A stretch of DNA of 26,623 nucleotides from Urinicoccus sp. (GCA_029983435.1 JASBZN010000002.1:1-26623), one strand, 5' to 3'; shown: positions 14,296-22,436, counted from the first letter of the stretch. The notes: a model not told the origin generated them from the letters alone. Numbers and translations are program-made.

Positions 14296-14817
14296 TTGCT
14301 AGAAGAAGGAAAGGTACAGGTTTATACGGGAAATGGAAAAGGCAAGACAACGGCAGCCCTGGGCTTAGCCGTTCGAAGTCTTTGTGCTGGAAATAAGGTT
14401 GTGATTGGTCAATTTATTAAGGGGATGGACTATAGTGAACTAAAGTTGCCAGACCACTTTGACCGTTTGTCTTTGGAACAATTTGGCCGGGACTGTTTTG
14501 TCTATCGAAAACCTACAGACCAAGACTACCAACTGGCTTCGAGAGGTCTTGAGAAGATGAGGGCCTACTTACAAGATCCATCCATTGACCTGTTAATTTT
14601 TGATGAGATAAATGTGGCTTGCGAATACAAGTTAATTGATCCCAGGGAAGTTGTGGAAATGATAAAGAAAAGACCCAAGACCATGGAAGTTGTCTTAACG
14701 GGTCGGTATGCTCCACAGGAATTTATTGACTTAGCAGACCTTGTAACAGAGATGAAGGAAATTAAGCACTACTATAAGCAGCAGGGTCTTAAGGCGAGAC
14801 TGGGAATTGAATATTAA
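14296..14817 (+). CDS. cobO: Cob(I)alamin adenosyltransferase, CobO/BtuR type
   Basis: 173 residues, normal for the CobO/CobA/BtuR family. The P-loop GNGKGKTTAALGLAVR starts at residue 12. Walker-B-like LLIFDEINVACEYKLID, then VVLTGRYAPQEFIDLADLVTEMKEIKHYY, is the family's conserved C-terminal block. It adds the 5'-deoxyadenosyl group of ATP to reduced corrinoid, making coenzyme B12 for radical enzymes. No other corrinoid gene adjoins it, so salvage rather than synthesis is likely (inference). The start is TTG 14296, after GAGGTGA at 14285-14291, which also contains the stop of the previous gene. The stop TAA overlaps the Shine-Dalgarno of the SLH gene. Confidence 0.9.
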   Translation: MLEEGKVQVYTGNGKGKTTAALGLAVRSLCAGNKVVIGQFIKGMDYSELKLPDHFDRLSLEQFGRDCFVYRKPTDQDYQLASRGLEKMRAYLQDPSIDLLIFDEINVACEYKLIDPREVVEMIKKRPKTMEVVLTGRYAPQEFIDLADLVTEMKEIKHYYKQQGLKARLGIEY

Positions 14818-14830
14818 GGAGTGGTTCCAG

Positions 14831-16432
14831 GTGAAAAAATTTGGCCTAATATGTTTGTGTATTTTACTCTTTGTTCCATCCCTTGTTTTTGCTCAAGATG
14901 TTACTGGGAGTTTGATTCAACCAGGAATCTATCGAGGGAAAAAGGGGCAGGTATTAACCTATACTTTTGAGTTGAACTTAAAAGATGGCTATGAAAAACG
15001 TTTAAAGAGTTTCAACCTTTCTCTTATGATGGATGAAAACTTAAAGGTAAAAACGACTCGGGCTCGGGACTTAAAGGAGAGTAACCAGTGGAGGTTAAAT
15101 AAGTCGACCCTAAGCGGCAAGGATGTTGTAAACTTTTCTGTGGATGATGTTCGTGTTTTAAATAAGGCGAAAAAAGTTTTTGTGGATATTGATGTAACCC
15201 TGCAAAAAGATTTAAAGGATAGTAGCAGTTTAAAAAACACCTATGTCCTTTACTACGCCGACAAGGTGGGTAACGAATCTTCAGACCAAAAAGAACTCAT
15301 CACCACCCCTACTAAAGAAAAGGCAAGCTTAACAGTGGAAGCCCTAGGCTCTGGAGAAAATGTTCTAAGAGGCAAGGGGCCCAAGAATACAAAAATCACC
15401 CTCTACCGGGGAGATAAAATTATTGGAGAAACGTATAGTTCAAAAACTGGAAACTTTGAAATTGTCATTAATCCGCAAGTAAAGGGAACTTCCCTTCGAG
15501 TGGAAGCTTTGGACGAAAATAAAAAACTTTTAAAAGTGGATTTCGTGGTTGATGGAGGTAAAATGTCTCCTCCTACCGATAGGGTAGAACAAGGAGAAAG
15601 CAAGCTTTTATCTCCAGAAAAGAGCCAAGAACTCCGAGACTTTTTGGACTATGGAAAGCAATTTTCTCTAGAAGGCCTTCCTATTGAAGGTGTTAATCGT
15701 TTTAAGGCTTACCTGGCCATGGGAGACTATATTTTAGTTAAGACTGGAGCCCAAGATCAAGAAGCAGATGAGCTCTTGAATAAGCTAAAGGGGGATATGC
15801 AAAAACTCCAACCAGCTTTTATGAAGGGGAAAACGGATAAAAAGTTTGCACCCAATGACTCCATGACAAGGGCTGAAGCAGCAAGTGTTCTCTTCCAACT
15901 CAAGGGAAATTCCATGGGACCCTACTATTCCAACTTTAAGGACGTGAAGCAAGAAGCCTGGTACGCCGAAGCAGTGGGCTTTGTGGAATCTGCAAACTTG
16001 ATGACTGGGACGGGGAATGATCGATTCCAGCCCAACAAAAAAATTACCAAGGCAGAGTTTGCTGCCATTATGAGTAAGCTCTTAGATAAAAAGGAAGAAG
16101 GACCTTCTTCTTGGGTCAGGATTCCCCAAGACATTGAAAGAAAAGAAAGCTTCAGGGATGTAAAAGAAAATCACTGGGCCTACGGGGCGATTCAGGAAGT
16201 TAAGGACCGGGGAATTGTCCGCGGAGATGAAAGGGGACTTTTCCATCCAGAAAAAACCATGTCTCGGGCAGAGTGTTGCTCCATGCTTATTGGGGGCCTT
16301 TACACAAAATCACCCTTGGCTGAAAAATATGGGTTTAATCCCTACAAAGATGTTAAGAAAAATCATTGGGCCTATGGTTTGATTCTCCAAGCAACGGGAA
16401 ATGACCTAGGGAAAGTGGAAAATAAAAGATAA
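14831..16432 (+). CDS. SLH-domain surface protein with Ig-like middle region
   Basis: 533 residues. GTG 14831 is chosen over TTG 14807 because AAGGAG (14816-14821) lies 9 nt before it and the signal peptide (MKKFGLICLCILLFVPSLVFAQ) begins exactly there. Residues about 25-165 form a beta-rich domain that I do not recognise with certainty (cohesin- or adhesin-like spacing). An Ig-like module follows at about 165-240 (VLRGKGPKNTKITLYRGDKIIGETYSSKTGNFEIVI). SLH modules occupy about 330-533: KFAPNDSMTRAEAASVLF, NDRFQPNKKITKAEFAAIM, then FRDVKENHWAYGAI with RGLFHPEKTMSRAECCSML and a last NPYKDVKKNHWAYGLI. It is probably non-covalently bound to the cell wall. Last gene of the operon, ended by a strong terminator. 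Confidence 0.88.
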   Translation: MKKFGLICLCILLFVPSLVFAQDVTGSLIQPGIYRGKKGQVLTYTFELNLKDGYEKRLKSFNLSLMMDENLKVKTTRARDLKESNQWRLNKSTLSGKDVVNFSVDDVRVLNKAKKVFVDIDVTLQKDLKDSSSLKNTYVLYYADKVGNESSDQKELITTPTKEKASLTVEALGSGENVLRGKGPKNTKITLYRGDKIIGETYSSKTGNFEIVINPQVKGTSLRVEALDENKKLLKVDFVVDGGKMSPPTDRVEQGESKLLSPEKSQELRDFLDYGKQFSLEGLPIEGVNRFKAYLAMGDYILVKTGAQDQEADELLNKLKGDMQKLQPAFMKGKTDKKFAPNDSMTRAEAASVLFQLKGNSMGPYYSNFKDVKQEAWYAEAVGFVESANLMTGTGNDRFQPNKKITKAEFAAIMSKLLDKKEEGPSSWVRIPQDIERKESFRDVKENHWAYGAIQEVKDRGIVRGDERGLFHPEKTMSRAECCSMLIGGLYTKSPLAEKYGFNPYKDVKKNHWAYGLILQATGNDLGKVENKR

Positions 16433-16449
16433 AACAGCTTTTAAAAGTA

Positions 16450-16489
16450 AACCTCTTTACTGAAAAATTAGTAAAGAGGTTCTTTTTTT
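16450..16489 (+). terminator. Terminator of the SLH operon
   Basis: Perfect 12-bp stem AACCTCTTTACT (16450-16461) and AGTAAAGAGGTT (16470-16481), 8-nt loop, then C and seven T residues. Confidence 0.93.
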
Positions 16490-16540
16490 ATAAGGTTTGC
16501 CATAAAAATGGGGCAGGTTTGGAATGACTTTAGGCAAAAT

Positions 16541-16576
16541 AAAATCGAGTAGGCGTATACCTACTCGATCTTTTTT
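16541..16576. terminator. Terminator of the minus-strand zinc-ribbon/SH3b gene (bidirectional)
   Basis: Perfect 10-bp stem ATCGAGTAGG (16544-16553) and CCTACTCGAT (16560-16569), 6-nt loop. On the minus strand it is followed by TTTATTTTG and on the plus strand by C and six T residues. It is distinct from the plus-strand terminator 55 bp away. Confidence 0.85.
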
Positions 16577-16594
16577 CTTTTAAAGGGCAAGAGT

Positions 16595-18187
16595 TTAATC
16601 GGCCTTATTTTCCAAGACCCGACTGGAAATCCACCCTTGGGACAGGTCTCCTTGGGGGCTTTGAGCTTCTACGTGGCACCAAATCCGGTCGGTCTTTTCA
16701 ATGACGGTTTCATAAATATAGACATTGGAATTTTTTGGTAAACTTAAAAGAATTTCTGCATCCAGGCTGGGCCCCTTTCGGAGGTTGGCATGGTCTTCGT
16801 TAACCAGTTGGAAGGAGTGAAGTAGGTCGGAGGCTTTTTCGCTGAGCTCTGCCCGCTTCTTATCTTCTGAGCTCAGGGGTTGACTCAGGCGTTCTTTCTC
16901 TTTTTCTTTTTCCTTAATTTCATTTAAACGAGCCCGTTGGGCTGGGGAAATGGTGTCAATTTCTAAGATTTGGTCCAAGAGGTTAAGCCCTTCAGCGGAG
17001 TTAGGCAGGGTATTTAGGAGCCGGTGGAGAAGGTCCAGGGCCTGGTCGATTTGGTTTTGGTCCAGGTACTCTTGGGCCGTACTTAAGATTTTACTTTCTA
17101 AGTTGGCGATGTGCTCATGGGCTTCATTGTAGCGAAGACCATCTTCTGGCAGGACTTTTGTAAAGTGGTTTAGGGCCACAAAGGGGTCCTTGGCATCTAA
17201 GACGGATAGGCCCATTTCAAAGTGAGCCTTGGATTCGATTAAAGAATCCAAACTCTCTTGGCGAGAAGCCAGATCTTCTGGAGCATGATCCGATAGATTT
17301 TGATAAAGAATTTTGGCTTCTGCAAGCTCGTCTGCTTCGATGAGCTCGTCTGCTTTTTTTAGTTGGTAGTTTTTATAAAGGTTGGTGGTTTTAAATTGGG
17401 TGTGGGTCAAAAGGAGTAAAAGACTGGCTAAAATCAAAACTAAAACGAAGAAGAAAATGTCTTTTTTTGTTCGAAACTTCATGGTGTCCAAGGTCTGACC
17501 TCGTAACTTTTGCAGCATATTTTCTGAAGAAAGTTGAGGTTTTTCCTTTGGAGGAGCTGGCGTTTCTTCTGCAACGGGATTTAAGGCGGCAGAAATTTTT
17601 TGGTCAATAAGGGGTTTGGTGAGGGTATTTAAAACATAAAACTTATTTCGATGGCAGTGACCACATTCAAATTCGGCCCGTAGGTTGGTAGAGCCACAAA
17701 TACACCGCCAGGAAGTCTTTAAGTTTTCCCCGTAGGTGATACAGTCTGGGGCGATGTAGTCCTTCATCTCTTGGTGTTTTTCTAGACTAATAATGGGAAG
17801 CTCATAGTAGCTTTGGTCGGAAGATTGGTAAAGAGACTCCGTCGTATCATCAAAGACGGCAGACTGGATTCCAATGTCGATTTGCCGAGCAATATGGAAG
17901 CGTTCATCCAAGGGGAAAGGTTTAAAATAATAGAGCTGGTGGGGTTCGACAATGGCATCAGGGGCAGAAAAGCTAAAGGATGCTCCGTCGAAAAGGGGCT
18001 TGGAAAATTCATCATAAAAGTTGACAGAAAAAACGAAGTTAGATACCGCCACGTTCGAAACATTTAAAACATCCACAATTAAAGAAAAATCCTGATCTAG
18101 TTGGCTTAGACTGGCATTGACAATTTGTACCCGGTCTGTGGGATTTAGCAAGACCCGAGTGGGACGGTTACTTATAATCTGATCCAC
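16595..18187 (-). CDS. Membrane protein: N-terminal domain, zinc ribbon, TM helix, TPR-like helices, SH3b
   Basis: 530 residues. The N-terminal 140 residues are beta-rich and unrecognised. A zinc ribbon follows (WRCICGSTN ... FECGHCHRNKF, Cys162, 164, 175, 178). After a Pro/Glu linker comes one membrane helix (about 244-262, IFFFVLVLILASLLLLLTH) preceded by KFRTKK. The positive-inside rule puts the zinc ribbon in the cytosol and the rest outside. About 270-415 is TPR-like helical repeat (ELAEAKILYQNLSDHAPEDL, QIDQALDLLHRLLNTLPNSAEGL), then a charged helix, then an SH3b domain (about 459-525; HANLRKGPSLDAEILLSLPKNSNVYI, GWISSRVLE) that may bind peptidoglycan. Monocistronic. The start is the second GTG (18185-18187), because AGGAGGTG covers the first GTG at 18194-18196. 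Function unknown; it could be an envelope-to-cytosol sensor. Confidence 0.8.
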   Translation of the reverse strand: MDQIISNRPTRVLLNPTDRVQIVNASLSQLDQDFSLIVDVLNVSNVAVSNFVFSVNFYDEFSKPLFDGASFSFSAPDAIVEPHQLYYFKPFPLDERFHIARQIDIGIQSAVFDDTTESLYQSSDQSYYELPIISLEKHQEMKDYIAPDCITYGENLKTSWRCICGSTNLRAEFECGHCHRNKFYVLNTLTKPLIDQKISAALNPVAEETPAPPKEKPQLSSENMLQKLRGQTLDTMKFRTKKDIFFFVLVLILASLLLLLTHTQFKTTNLYKNYQLKKADELIEADELAEAKILYQNLSDHAPEDLASRQESLDSLIESKAHFEMGLSVLDAKDPFVALNHFTKVLPEDGLRYNEAHEHIANLESKILSTAQEYLDQNQIDQALDLLHRLLNTLPNSAEGLNLLDQILEIDTISPAQRARLNEIKEKEKEKERLSQPLSSEDKKRAELSEKASDLLHSFQLVNEDHANLRKGPSLDAEILLSLPKNSNVYIYETVIEKTDRIWCHVEAQSPQGDLSQGWISSRVLENKAD

Positions 18188-18193
18188 TATCGA

Positions 18194-18201
18194 CACCTCC
18201 T
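18194..18201 (-). promoter_or_regulatory. Shine-Dalgarno AGGAGGTG that decides the start at 18187
   Basis: The site contains the upstream in-frame GTG (18194-18196) itself, so that codon cannot be the start. The next GTG, 18185-18187, is about 8 nt from AGGAGG. Confidence 0.75.
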
Positions 18202-18209
18202 CTTCTCTT

Positions 18210-18238
18210 ATTATAACGATTTAGCCAGGGGCTTTCAA
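18210..18238 (-). promoter_or_regulatory. Promoter of the zinc-ribbon/SH3b membrane protein
   Basis: Minus strand: -35 TTGAAA (18233-18238), 17-nt spacer, perfect -10 TATAAT (18210-18215). Confidence 0.75.
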
Positions 18239-18296
18239 TGAATAAGACGGTTAATATCTGGGAATTTAGGGTAAATAAAAAACGGAGGGCGTCAAG

Positions 18297-19130
18297 ATGT
18301 TTGAGATAAAAAATAAGTCTATTTCTTTAATAAACGGAGAAAAATATGCCTATGGGGAAATTGGCCAGGGACCAACGATTTTATTTCTTCATGGGAATAT
18401 GAGTAGCCGGATTTTTTGGGATAAAAGTATGAAAAAGCTAGCTCCCAACTTCCATTGTCTGGCTCCAGATTTAAGAGGCTTTGGAGACTCCACCTACCGA
18501 ACAAAAATCCATTCTCTTTGGGACTATGTAGAAGATCTGAAAGACCTTATTGAAGGCTTAGGTCTTCAAAAAATCCACCTAGTGGGGTGGTCTCTTGGAG
18601 GAGCCGTTGCCCTGGGCTTGGCAGCTCGCTATGAAAAATTTTTTGTGGATATGACAATTTTAGGAGGTCTGGGCTTGGCGGATCCCAAGGAAAAGCTTGT
18701 TTGGAAACTGCCAGGCTTTGACGATGTTTTGGCAGGGCCCTGGCCCAAGGGCTTGGTTTCCAAAGATCCCCTTTTAGCCTATGGGATTGATATGCTGTGG
18801 CAATCCACCATGTATAATGTCAAAGAGCCAGATCCTAAAGAAAAGGAAGATTACTTACAAGCCAGTTTAAAACAGGTGAACCGCCGGGATGTGATTTTGG
18901 CTCTTCGAGATTTCCAACTGAGCCAAAAGGACTGGGCCAAGATTCAGCTACCAACACTTTTTCTTCATGGAAGGCAGGACCGAGTTGTGCCCTACCATGC
19001 CCAAAGTCGCCGGACTAGGAACTGCCGAGTTCAGGTCCTTGAAAACTGTGGTCACTTTATTATGAACGATGACTTTGACCAATATATCCGTTTAATGAAA
19101 GATTTTTTTAGCCATAAGGAGTACAGATGA
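18297..19130 (+). CDS. Alpha/beta-fold hydrolase
   Basis: 277 residues. The oxyanion-loop motif LFLHGNMSSR starts near 29. The nucleophile elbow GWSLGG (97-102) has Ser99. LFLHGRQDRVVP carries the acid Asp and ENCGHFIMND the His of the catalytic triad, so all three are present. Substrate cannot be inferred; the family includes esterases, lipases, epoxide and C-C hydrolases. No signal peptide. ATG follows CGGAGGG. The stop overlaps the next start as ATGA (19127-19130), so it is coupled to the hydroxyacid dehydrogenase gene, and the two probably act in one catabolic step or detoxification. I see no convincing promoter in 18240-18296. Confidence 0.88.
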   Translation: MFEIKNKSISLINGEKYAYGEIGQGPTILFLHGNMSSRIFWDKSMKKLAPNFHCLAPDLRGFGDSTYRTKIHSLWDYVEDLKDLIEGLGLQKIHLVGWSLGGAVALGLAARYEKFFVDMTILGGLGLADPKEKLVWKLPGFDDVLAGPWPKGLVSKDPLLAYGIDMLWQSTMYNVKEPDPKEKEDYLQASLKQVNRRDVILALRDFQLSQKDWAKIQLPTLFLHGRQDRVVPYHAQSRRTRNCRVQVLENCGHFIMNDDFDQYIRLMKDFFSHKEYR

Positions 19131-20053
19131 CCAAGGTATTTATCACAAGAGAAATTTCCAAGACCTACCGAGAGAAAATAAAGGACTTGGGCTACCAAAT
19201 CGTTACCGATTTAGATCAAGCCCAAGATGCAGACATAGCCCTGGGAGGCCTCCAATTAAAGAAAGTGGATTTTGAAAAGTTTGACCACTTAAAGGCTGTT
19301 TTTCTCACTTCCATGGGAGTGGACTACCTTCCCTTGGACTACTTGAAAAAAAGGGGAGTTGTGGTCTGTAATAACGCTGGTGTCTATGGAGATGTTATTG
19401 GGGAATTTATCGTCTACAACCTCCTCCAATTGCAAAAAGCCAATCGGTTTTTTATAGAAAAGCAAAGAGACCATCTTTGGGAAAAACCCCCAAGACCTCT
19501 AGAAAGTCTTAGGGAAAAGACGGTCTTATTTTTTGGAACGGGAAACTTGGCCCAGGCTGGAGCCAAGCGACTTTTGCCCTTTGGGGTCAACCTTATTGGC
19601 TATAGAAGAACCCCTAAGAAGCAAGAGCCCTTTCATGAAATTGTGACAGAAGAAACGTTAAAACCTGCCCTAAAAAAGGCGGATTTTTTGGTAGTAACCC
19701 TGCCCAAAACCCCAGAAACCTATCATTTCGTTAATGAAGAGCTTTTAAAGGCCTGTAAAAAAGGGGTCAAGATTGTCAATGTGGCCCGGGGAGATATTAT
19801 CGATGAAAATGCCCTGATCCAGGCCTTGGAAGAGGGGCAAGTAGCAGGAGCTTGTCTGGACGTTTTTGAAGAAGAACCCTTAAAGGCAGATTCTCCTCTT
19901 TGGGATTTTGACCAGGTGTACATTACTCCCCACTATGCCTATAGTAGCGAACAAGACCGCACCATTGAATAACGAGGAATTATGGAAAACTTAAGACGCT
20001 ATCAAAAAAAAGAACCCCTTGTCCATCAAGTAGATAGAAACAAGGGATACTAA
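19127..20053 (+). pseudogene. D-2-hydroxyacid dehydrogenase gene with an in-frame TAA before the C-terminus
   Basis: NAD-dependent D-isomer 2-hydroxyacid dehydrogenase family. The nucleotide-binding segment is VLFFGTGNLAQAGAKRL (last Gly of GxGxxG replaced by Ala). VNVARGDIIDENAL has the catalytic Arg, DVFEEEPL the Glu and ITPHYAYSS the His. The frame stops at TAA 19970-19972 after 281 residues (RTIE-stop). The same frame then continues for 26 codons (RGIMENLRRYQKKEP ... VDRNKGY) to TAA 20051-20053. That tail matches the normal family ending, an ENLRRY helix then a VD-x-x-x-GY terminus. The full-length form would be 308 codons and would abut the opposing gene's stop exactly. The truncated protein loses a helix that packs on the catalytic domain, so activity is uncertain. 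Recent nonsense mutation or sequence error are the main explanations. Confidence 0.82.
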
Positions 20054-21133
20054 TTAAGAAAGGCAATCTTTTAAGGCTTTTAAGAGGAGGTTGTTGGCTT
20101 CTGTGCTTAGGATGCAAAAACGGAAGAATTGAGGGCTCAAGTTGGGAAAGCTTGCACAGTCTCGGATGACAATTTTTTCAGGGAGCAATTTTTCCCTTAA
20201 ACGTTTGGCATCTAGGTCTGTTGTGAGTTCACAAAGGACAAAATTTCCTTGGCTGGGATAGACCTTAAGAGAGTCTAGACTCTTTAATTCTGCAATCATT
20301 CGAGCACGTTCTCTTTTGATGTGTTGGTAAACACGGTCTTGATAGTCCTTATGACCAAACATTTGCCGCCCCATCATTTCAGCATAGATGTTGATGCCCC
20401 AAAGGTTTAAGTGCTGGTTCAAGGCCAGAAGGTGGTCTTGGTGAGACAAGATACCGTAGCCTAAGCGGATGCCAGGGCTGGCAAAAAATTTACTGGTCGA
20501 TCGAACCACAAAGAGGTGGTCGTACTGGCTAGCTAGCTGGCAAGCCGTATAGGGAGTTTGGTCTGTAAATTCAATGTAGGTTTCATCAATTAAAAGGTAG
20601 GCCTTGGTGGAGAGAAGAATTTTTTCAATGTCCTCCACCTGCATAATGGACCCTGTTGGATTGTTGGGGTTGGTTAAGACGTAAAGGTCAATGTCTTTTT
20701 CTTGAATCTCTTCAATAATGGCATCCACATCAAAGGTAAAATCTGTTTCCTTGTCTAGAAGATAGTGGTGGATAGTGGATTGGTGCTTTTTTAGTTCCCG
20801 TTCATACTCACTATAGCAGGGACTATTCAGAAGAGCATTCTTTGGTTGAATTAGGGAAATATAGGCAGAGAGCAAATTTGTTGTTCCTGCTCCTAAGACA
20901 ATATTCTCAGATGGGCAGTGGATATATTGGCTAATAACGGACTTAAGGTCCTTGTAGGCTGGGTCTGGATAGACCTTGGCTCGATCAATATGTTGGACCA
21001 AATAGTCCAGACTTTTTTTATCAGGACCAAAGGGATTGACATTAGACGAAAAATCCATAATCTCGTCAATGGAAAAACCGTATTTATCTTGAATCTCAAA
21101 TAGGTTCGCCCCGTGTTGAATTTTATTGGGCAT
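20054..21133 (-). CDS. PLP-dependent aminotransferase, CobD (threonine-phosphate decarboxylase)/HisC-like
   Basis: 359 residues, fold type I. The N-terminus HGANLFEIQDKYGFSIDEIMDFSSNVNPFGP is typical of CobD-like L-threonine-O-3-phosphate decarboxylases and close to HisC. TNPNNPTG (154-161), DETYIEF (183-189) and the PLP lysine in RSTSKFFASPGIRLGY (Lys215) are all present. CobD would supply aminopropanol phosphate for cobalamin; a HisC-type transaminase role cannot be excluded. The start is ATG 21131-21133 with GGAGG 5 nt upstream. The longer frame to 21184 begins upstream of the predicted transcription start. It converges with the hydroxyacid dehydrogenase, with stop codons touching, and no terminator was found between them. 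It diverges from the threonine aldolase gene. Confidence 0.85.
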   Translation of the reverse strand: MPNKIQHGANLFEIQDKYGFSIDEIMDFSSNVNPFGPDKKSLDYLVQHIDRAKVYPDPAYKDLKSVISQYIHCPSENIVLGAGTTNLLSAYISLIQPKNALLNSPCYSEYERELKKHQSTIHHYLLDKETDFTFDVDAIIEEIQEKDIDLYVLTNPNNPTGSIMQVEDIEKILLSTKAYLLIDETYIEFTDQTPYTACQLASQYDHLFVVRSTSKFFASPGIRLGYGILSHQDHLLALNQHLNLWGINIYAEMMGRQMFGHKDYQDRVYQHIKRERARMIAELKSLDSLKVYPSQGNFVLCELTTDLDAKRLREKLLPEKIVIRDCASFPNLSPQFFRFCILSTEANNLLLKALKDCLS

Positions 21134-21179
21134 GGTAACCTCCTCTATAGCAATGGAATAAGTTAAAATTTCTATGTTA

Positions 21180-21208
21180 ATCATAACGCATCTTATTTAA
21201 GAATGCAA
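21180..21208 (-). promoter_or_regulatory. Promoter of the CobD/HisC-like gene with overlapping inverted repeat
   Basis: Minus strand: -35 TTGCAT (21203-21208), 17-nt spacer, -10 TATGAT (21180-21185). An inverted repeat, GCATCTTA (21188-21195) with TAAGAATGC (21198-21206) and a one-base bulge, covers the spacer and -35 box and could be an operator. Confidence 0.6.
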
Positions 21209-21228
21209 CGAAGAAAGGATGAAGGAAG

Positions 21229-22251
21229 ATGTATGAATTTAGAAACGACTACAACAGTGTAGGCCACCCAAAAGTTGTGGAAAAACTCATGGATCAAGTC
21301 CATGTTCGCTATCCTGGCTATGGCTTTGACCAAGCTTGTGATGAAGCCAAGGAAAAAATACAAGCTAAAATCAATAAAGATGTAAAAATCAACTTTGTTC
21401 CCAGCGGAACCAGCGCCAATATTTTGTCCCTCACAGCCAACTTAAAACCCTATGAAGGAGTGGTGGCAGCAGAATCTGGACATATCGTCAATGATGAAGC
21501 TGGAGCCTTAGAAGCTGTGGGCCATAAGGTAGTCTTTGTAGAATCCCAAGACGGAAAAATTAAAGCCCAAGCTTTAAAAGACTACTTAGATCAAGAACAT
21601 GACTTTTTTAACATTCTTCCAAAAATTGTTTATATTTCCAATAGTACGGAATTGGGAACCGTCTACCGAAAGGCAGAATTGGAAGAAATCTATTCCATTT
21701 GTAAGGACCATGACGTCACCCTCTATATTGACGGTGCTCGTATGGGGTCTGCCCTAATGAGTCCTGTGTGTGACTATAGTCTAGAAGATTTGGCGGGGCT
21801 TTGCGACATCTTCACCCTAGGAGGGACAAAAAACGGCGCCCTCTTTGGAGAAGCAGTGGTTTTTTGTAATAAAGACTTGGGAGAAAACTTCCACTACTAT
21901 TTAAAGCAACATGGCGTTTTAACAGCCAAGGGATTTTTAATGGGCCTGCAATATGGTGTTCTCTTTACAGAGAACCTTTACTTTGAAAATGCAAAACGAG
22001 CCAATGCCATGGCCCAAAAATTAGTCGATGGATTAAAAGAAATTGGCGTAGACTTTGCCTACCCACCAGAAAGCAACCAAATCTTTGTCGCCTTAGAAAA
22101 AGACCTTCTGGACCCCTTGGCCCAAAAAGTTACCTTTGAAGATTTTGGCCCCTTGGAAGGAGATTTAGAATGTGCTCGCTTTGTCACTACCTACCACACC
22201 AAGGAAGAAGAAGTAGATGGACTGCTTGCCAGCCTAAAGGACTTGCTTTAA
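21229..22251 (+). CDS. ltaE: Low-specificity L-threonine aldolase family protein
   Basis: 340 residues of the beta-eliminating lyase/threonine aldolase family (PLP fold type I). FRNDYNSVGHP at the N-terminus, VPSGTSANILSL, the His85 stack (AESGHIVNDEAGA), YIDGARMGSAL (Asp168, Arg171) and the PLP lysine in LGGTKNGALFGEAV (Lys201) are in family order. It splits L-threonine or allo-threonine to glycine and acetaldehyde. ATG follows AAAGGATGAAGGAAG. It shares a 95-bp intergenic region with the divergent CobD/HisC-like gene, so both threonine-linked genes might be controlled together. A hairpin at 22349-22375 is the likely terminator. Confidence 0.9.
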   Translation: MYEFRNDYNSVGHPKVVEKLMDQVHVRYPGYGFDQACDEAKEKIQAKINKDVKINFVPSGTSANILSLTANLKPYEGVVAAESGHIVNDEAGALEAVGHKVVFVESQDGKIKAQALKDYLDQEHDFFNILPKIVYISNSTELGTVYRKAELEEIYSICKDHDVTLYIDGARMGSALMSPVCDYSLEDLAGLCDIFTLGGTKNGALFGEAVVFCNKDLGENFHYYLKQHGVLTAKGFLMGLQYGVLFTENLYFENAKRANAMAQKLVDGLKEIGVDFAYPPESNQIFVALEKDLLDPLAQKVTFEDFGPLEGDLECARFVTTYHTKEEEVDGLLASLKDLL

Positions 22252-22285
22252 AATACAAGGAAGTTGTCTTGGTCTAAAAGATGAG

Positions 22286-22317
22286 AGCGTGTGAAAAGGA
22301 AAGAGAAAGCACGCGCT
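22286..22317. other. Hairpin of unknown role in the gap after the threonine aldolase gene
   Basis: AGCGTGTG (22286-22293) pairs over 8 bp (one G-T) with CACGCGCT (22310-22317), loop purine-rich. The surrounding gap 22252-22519 is purine-rich on the plus strand and contains no open frame I would call a gene. Confidence 0.4.
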
Positions 22318-22345
22318 TAGGAAAACGAAAAGCAAAATAGGAAAA

Positions 22346-22383
22346 AAGAGAAAGTAGGGGACAACTCTACTTTCTTTCTATTT
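22346..22383 (+). terminator. Probable terminator after the threonine aldolase gene
   Basis: 9-bp stem AGAAAGTAG (22349-22357) and CTACTTTCT (22367-22375), extendable, followed by TTCTATTT. The T run is imperfect. Confidence 0.65.
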
Positions 22384-22407
22384 AGAGGAAGAAATTTAGG
22401 AAAAGGC

Positions 22408-22436
22408 TTGTAAAAATGAATCTTGTATGATATGTT
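22408..22436 (+). promoter_or_regulatory. Possible promoter of the small membrane protein at 22520
   Basis: -35 TTGTAA (22408-22413), 17-nt spacer, -10 TATGTT (22431-22436). Moderate match only. It would leave an 80-nt leader. Confidence 0.35.

Noticed and set aside
14240..14300. Cobalamin riboswitch for the adenosyltransferase gene
   Set aside because: The gene starts 4 nt after the previous stop, leaving no leader. No B12-box-like sequence was seen before the operon promoter.
21134..21184. 17-residue N-terminal extension of the CobD/HisC-like protein
   Set aside because: It begins at or above the predicted transcription start, and a perfect Shine-Dalgarno precedes the internal ATG at 21133.
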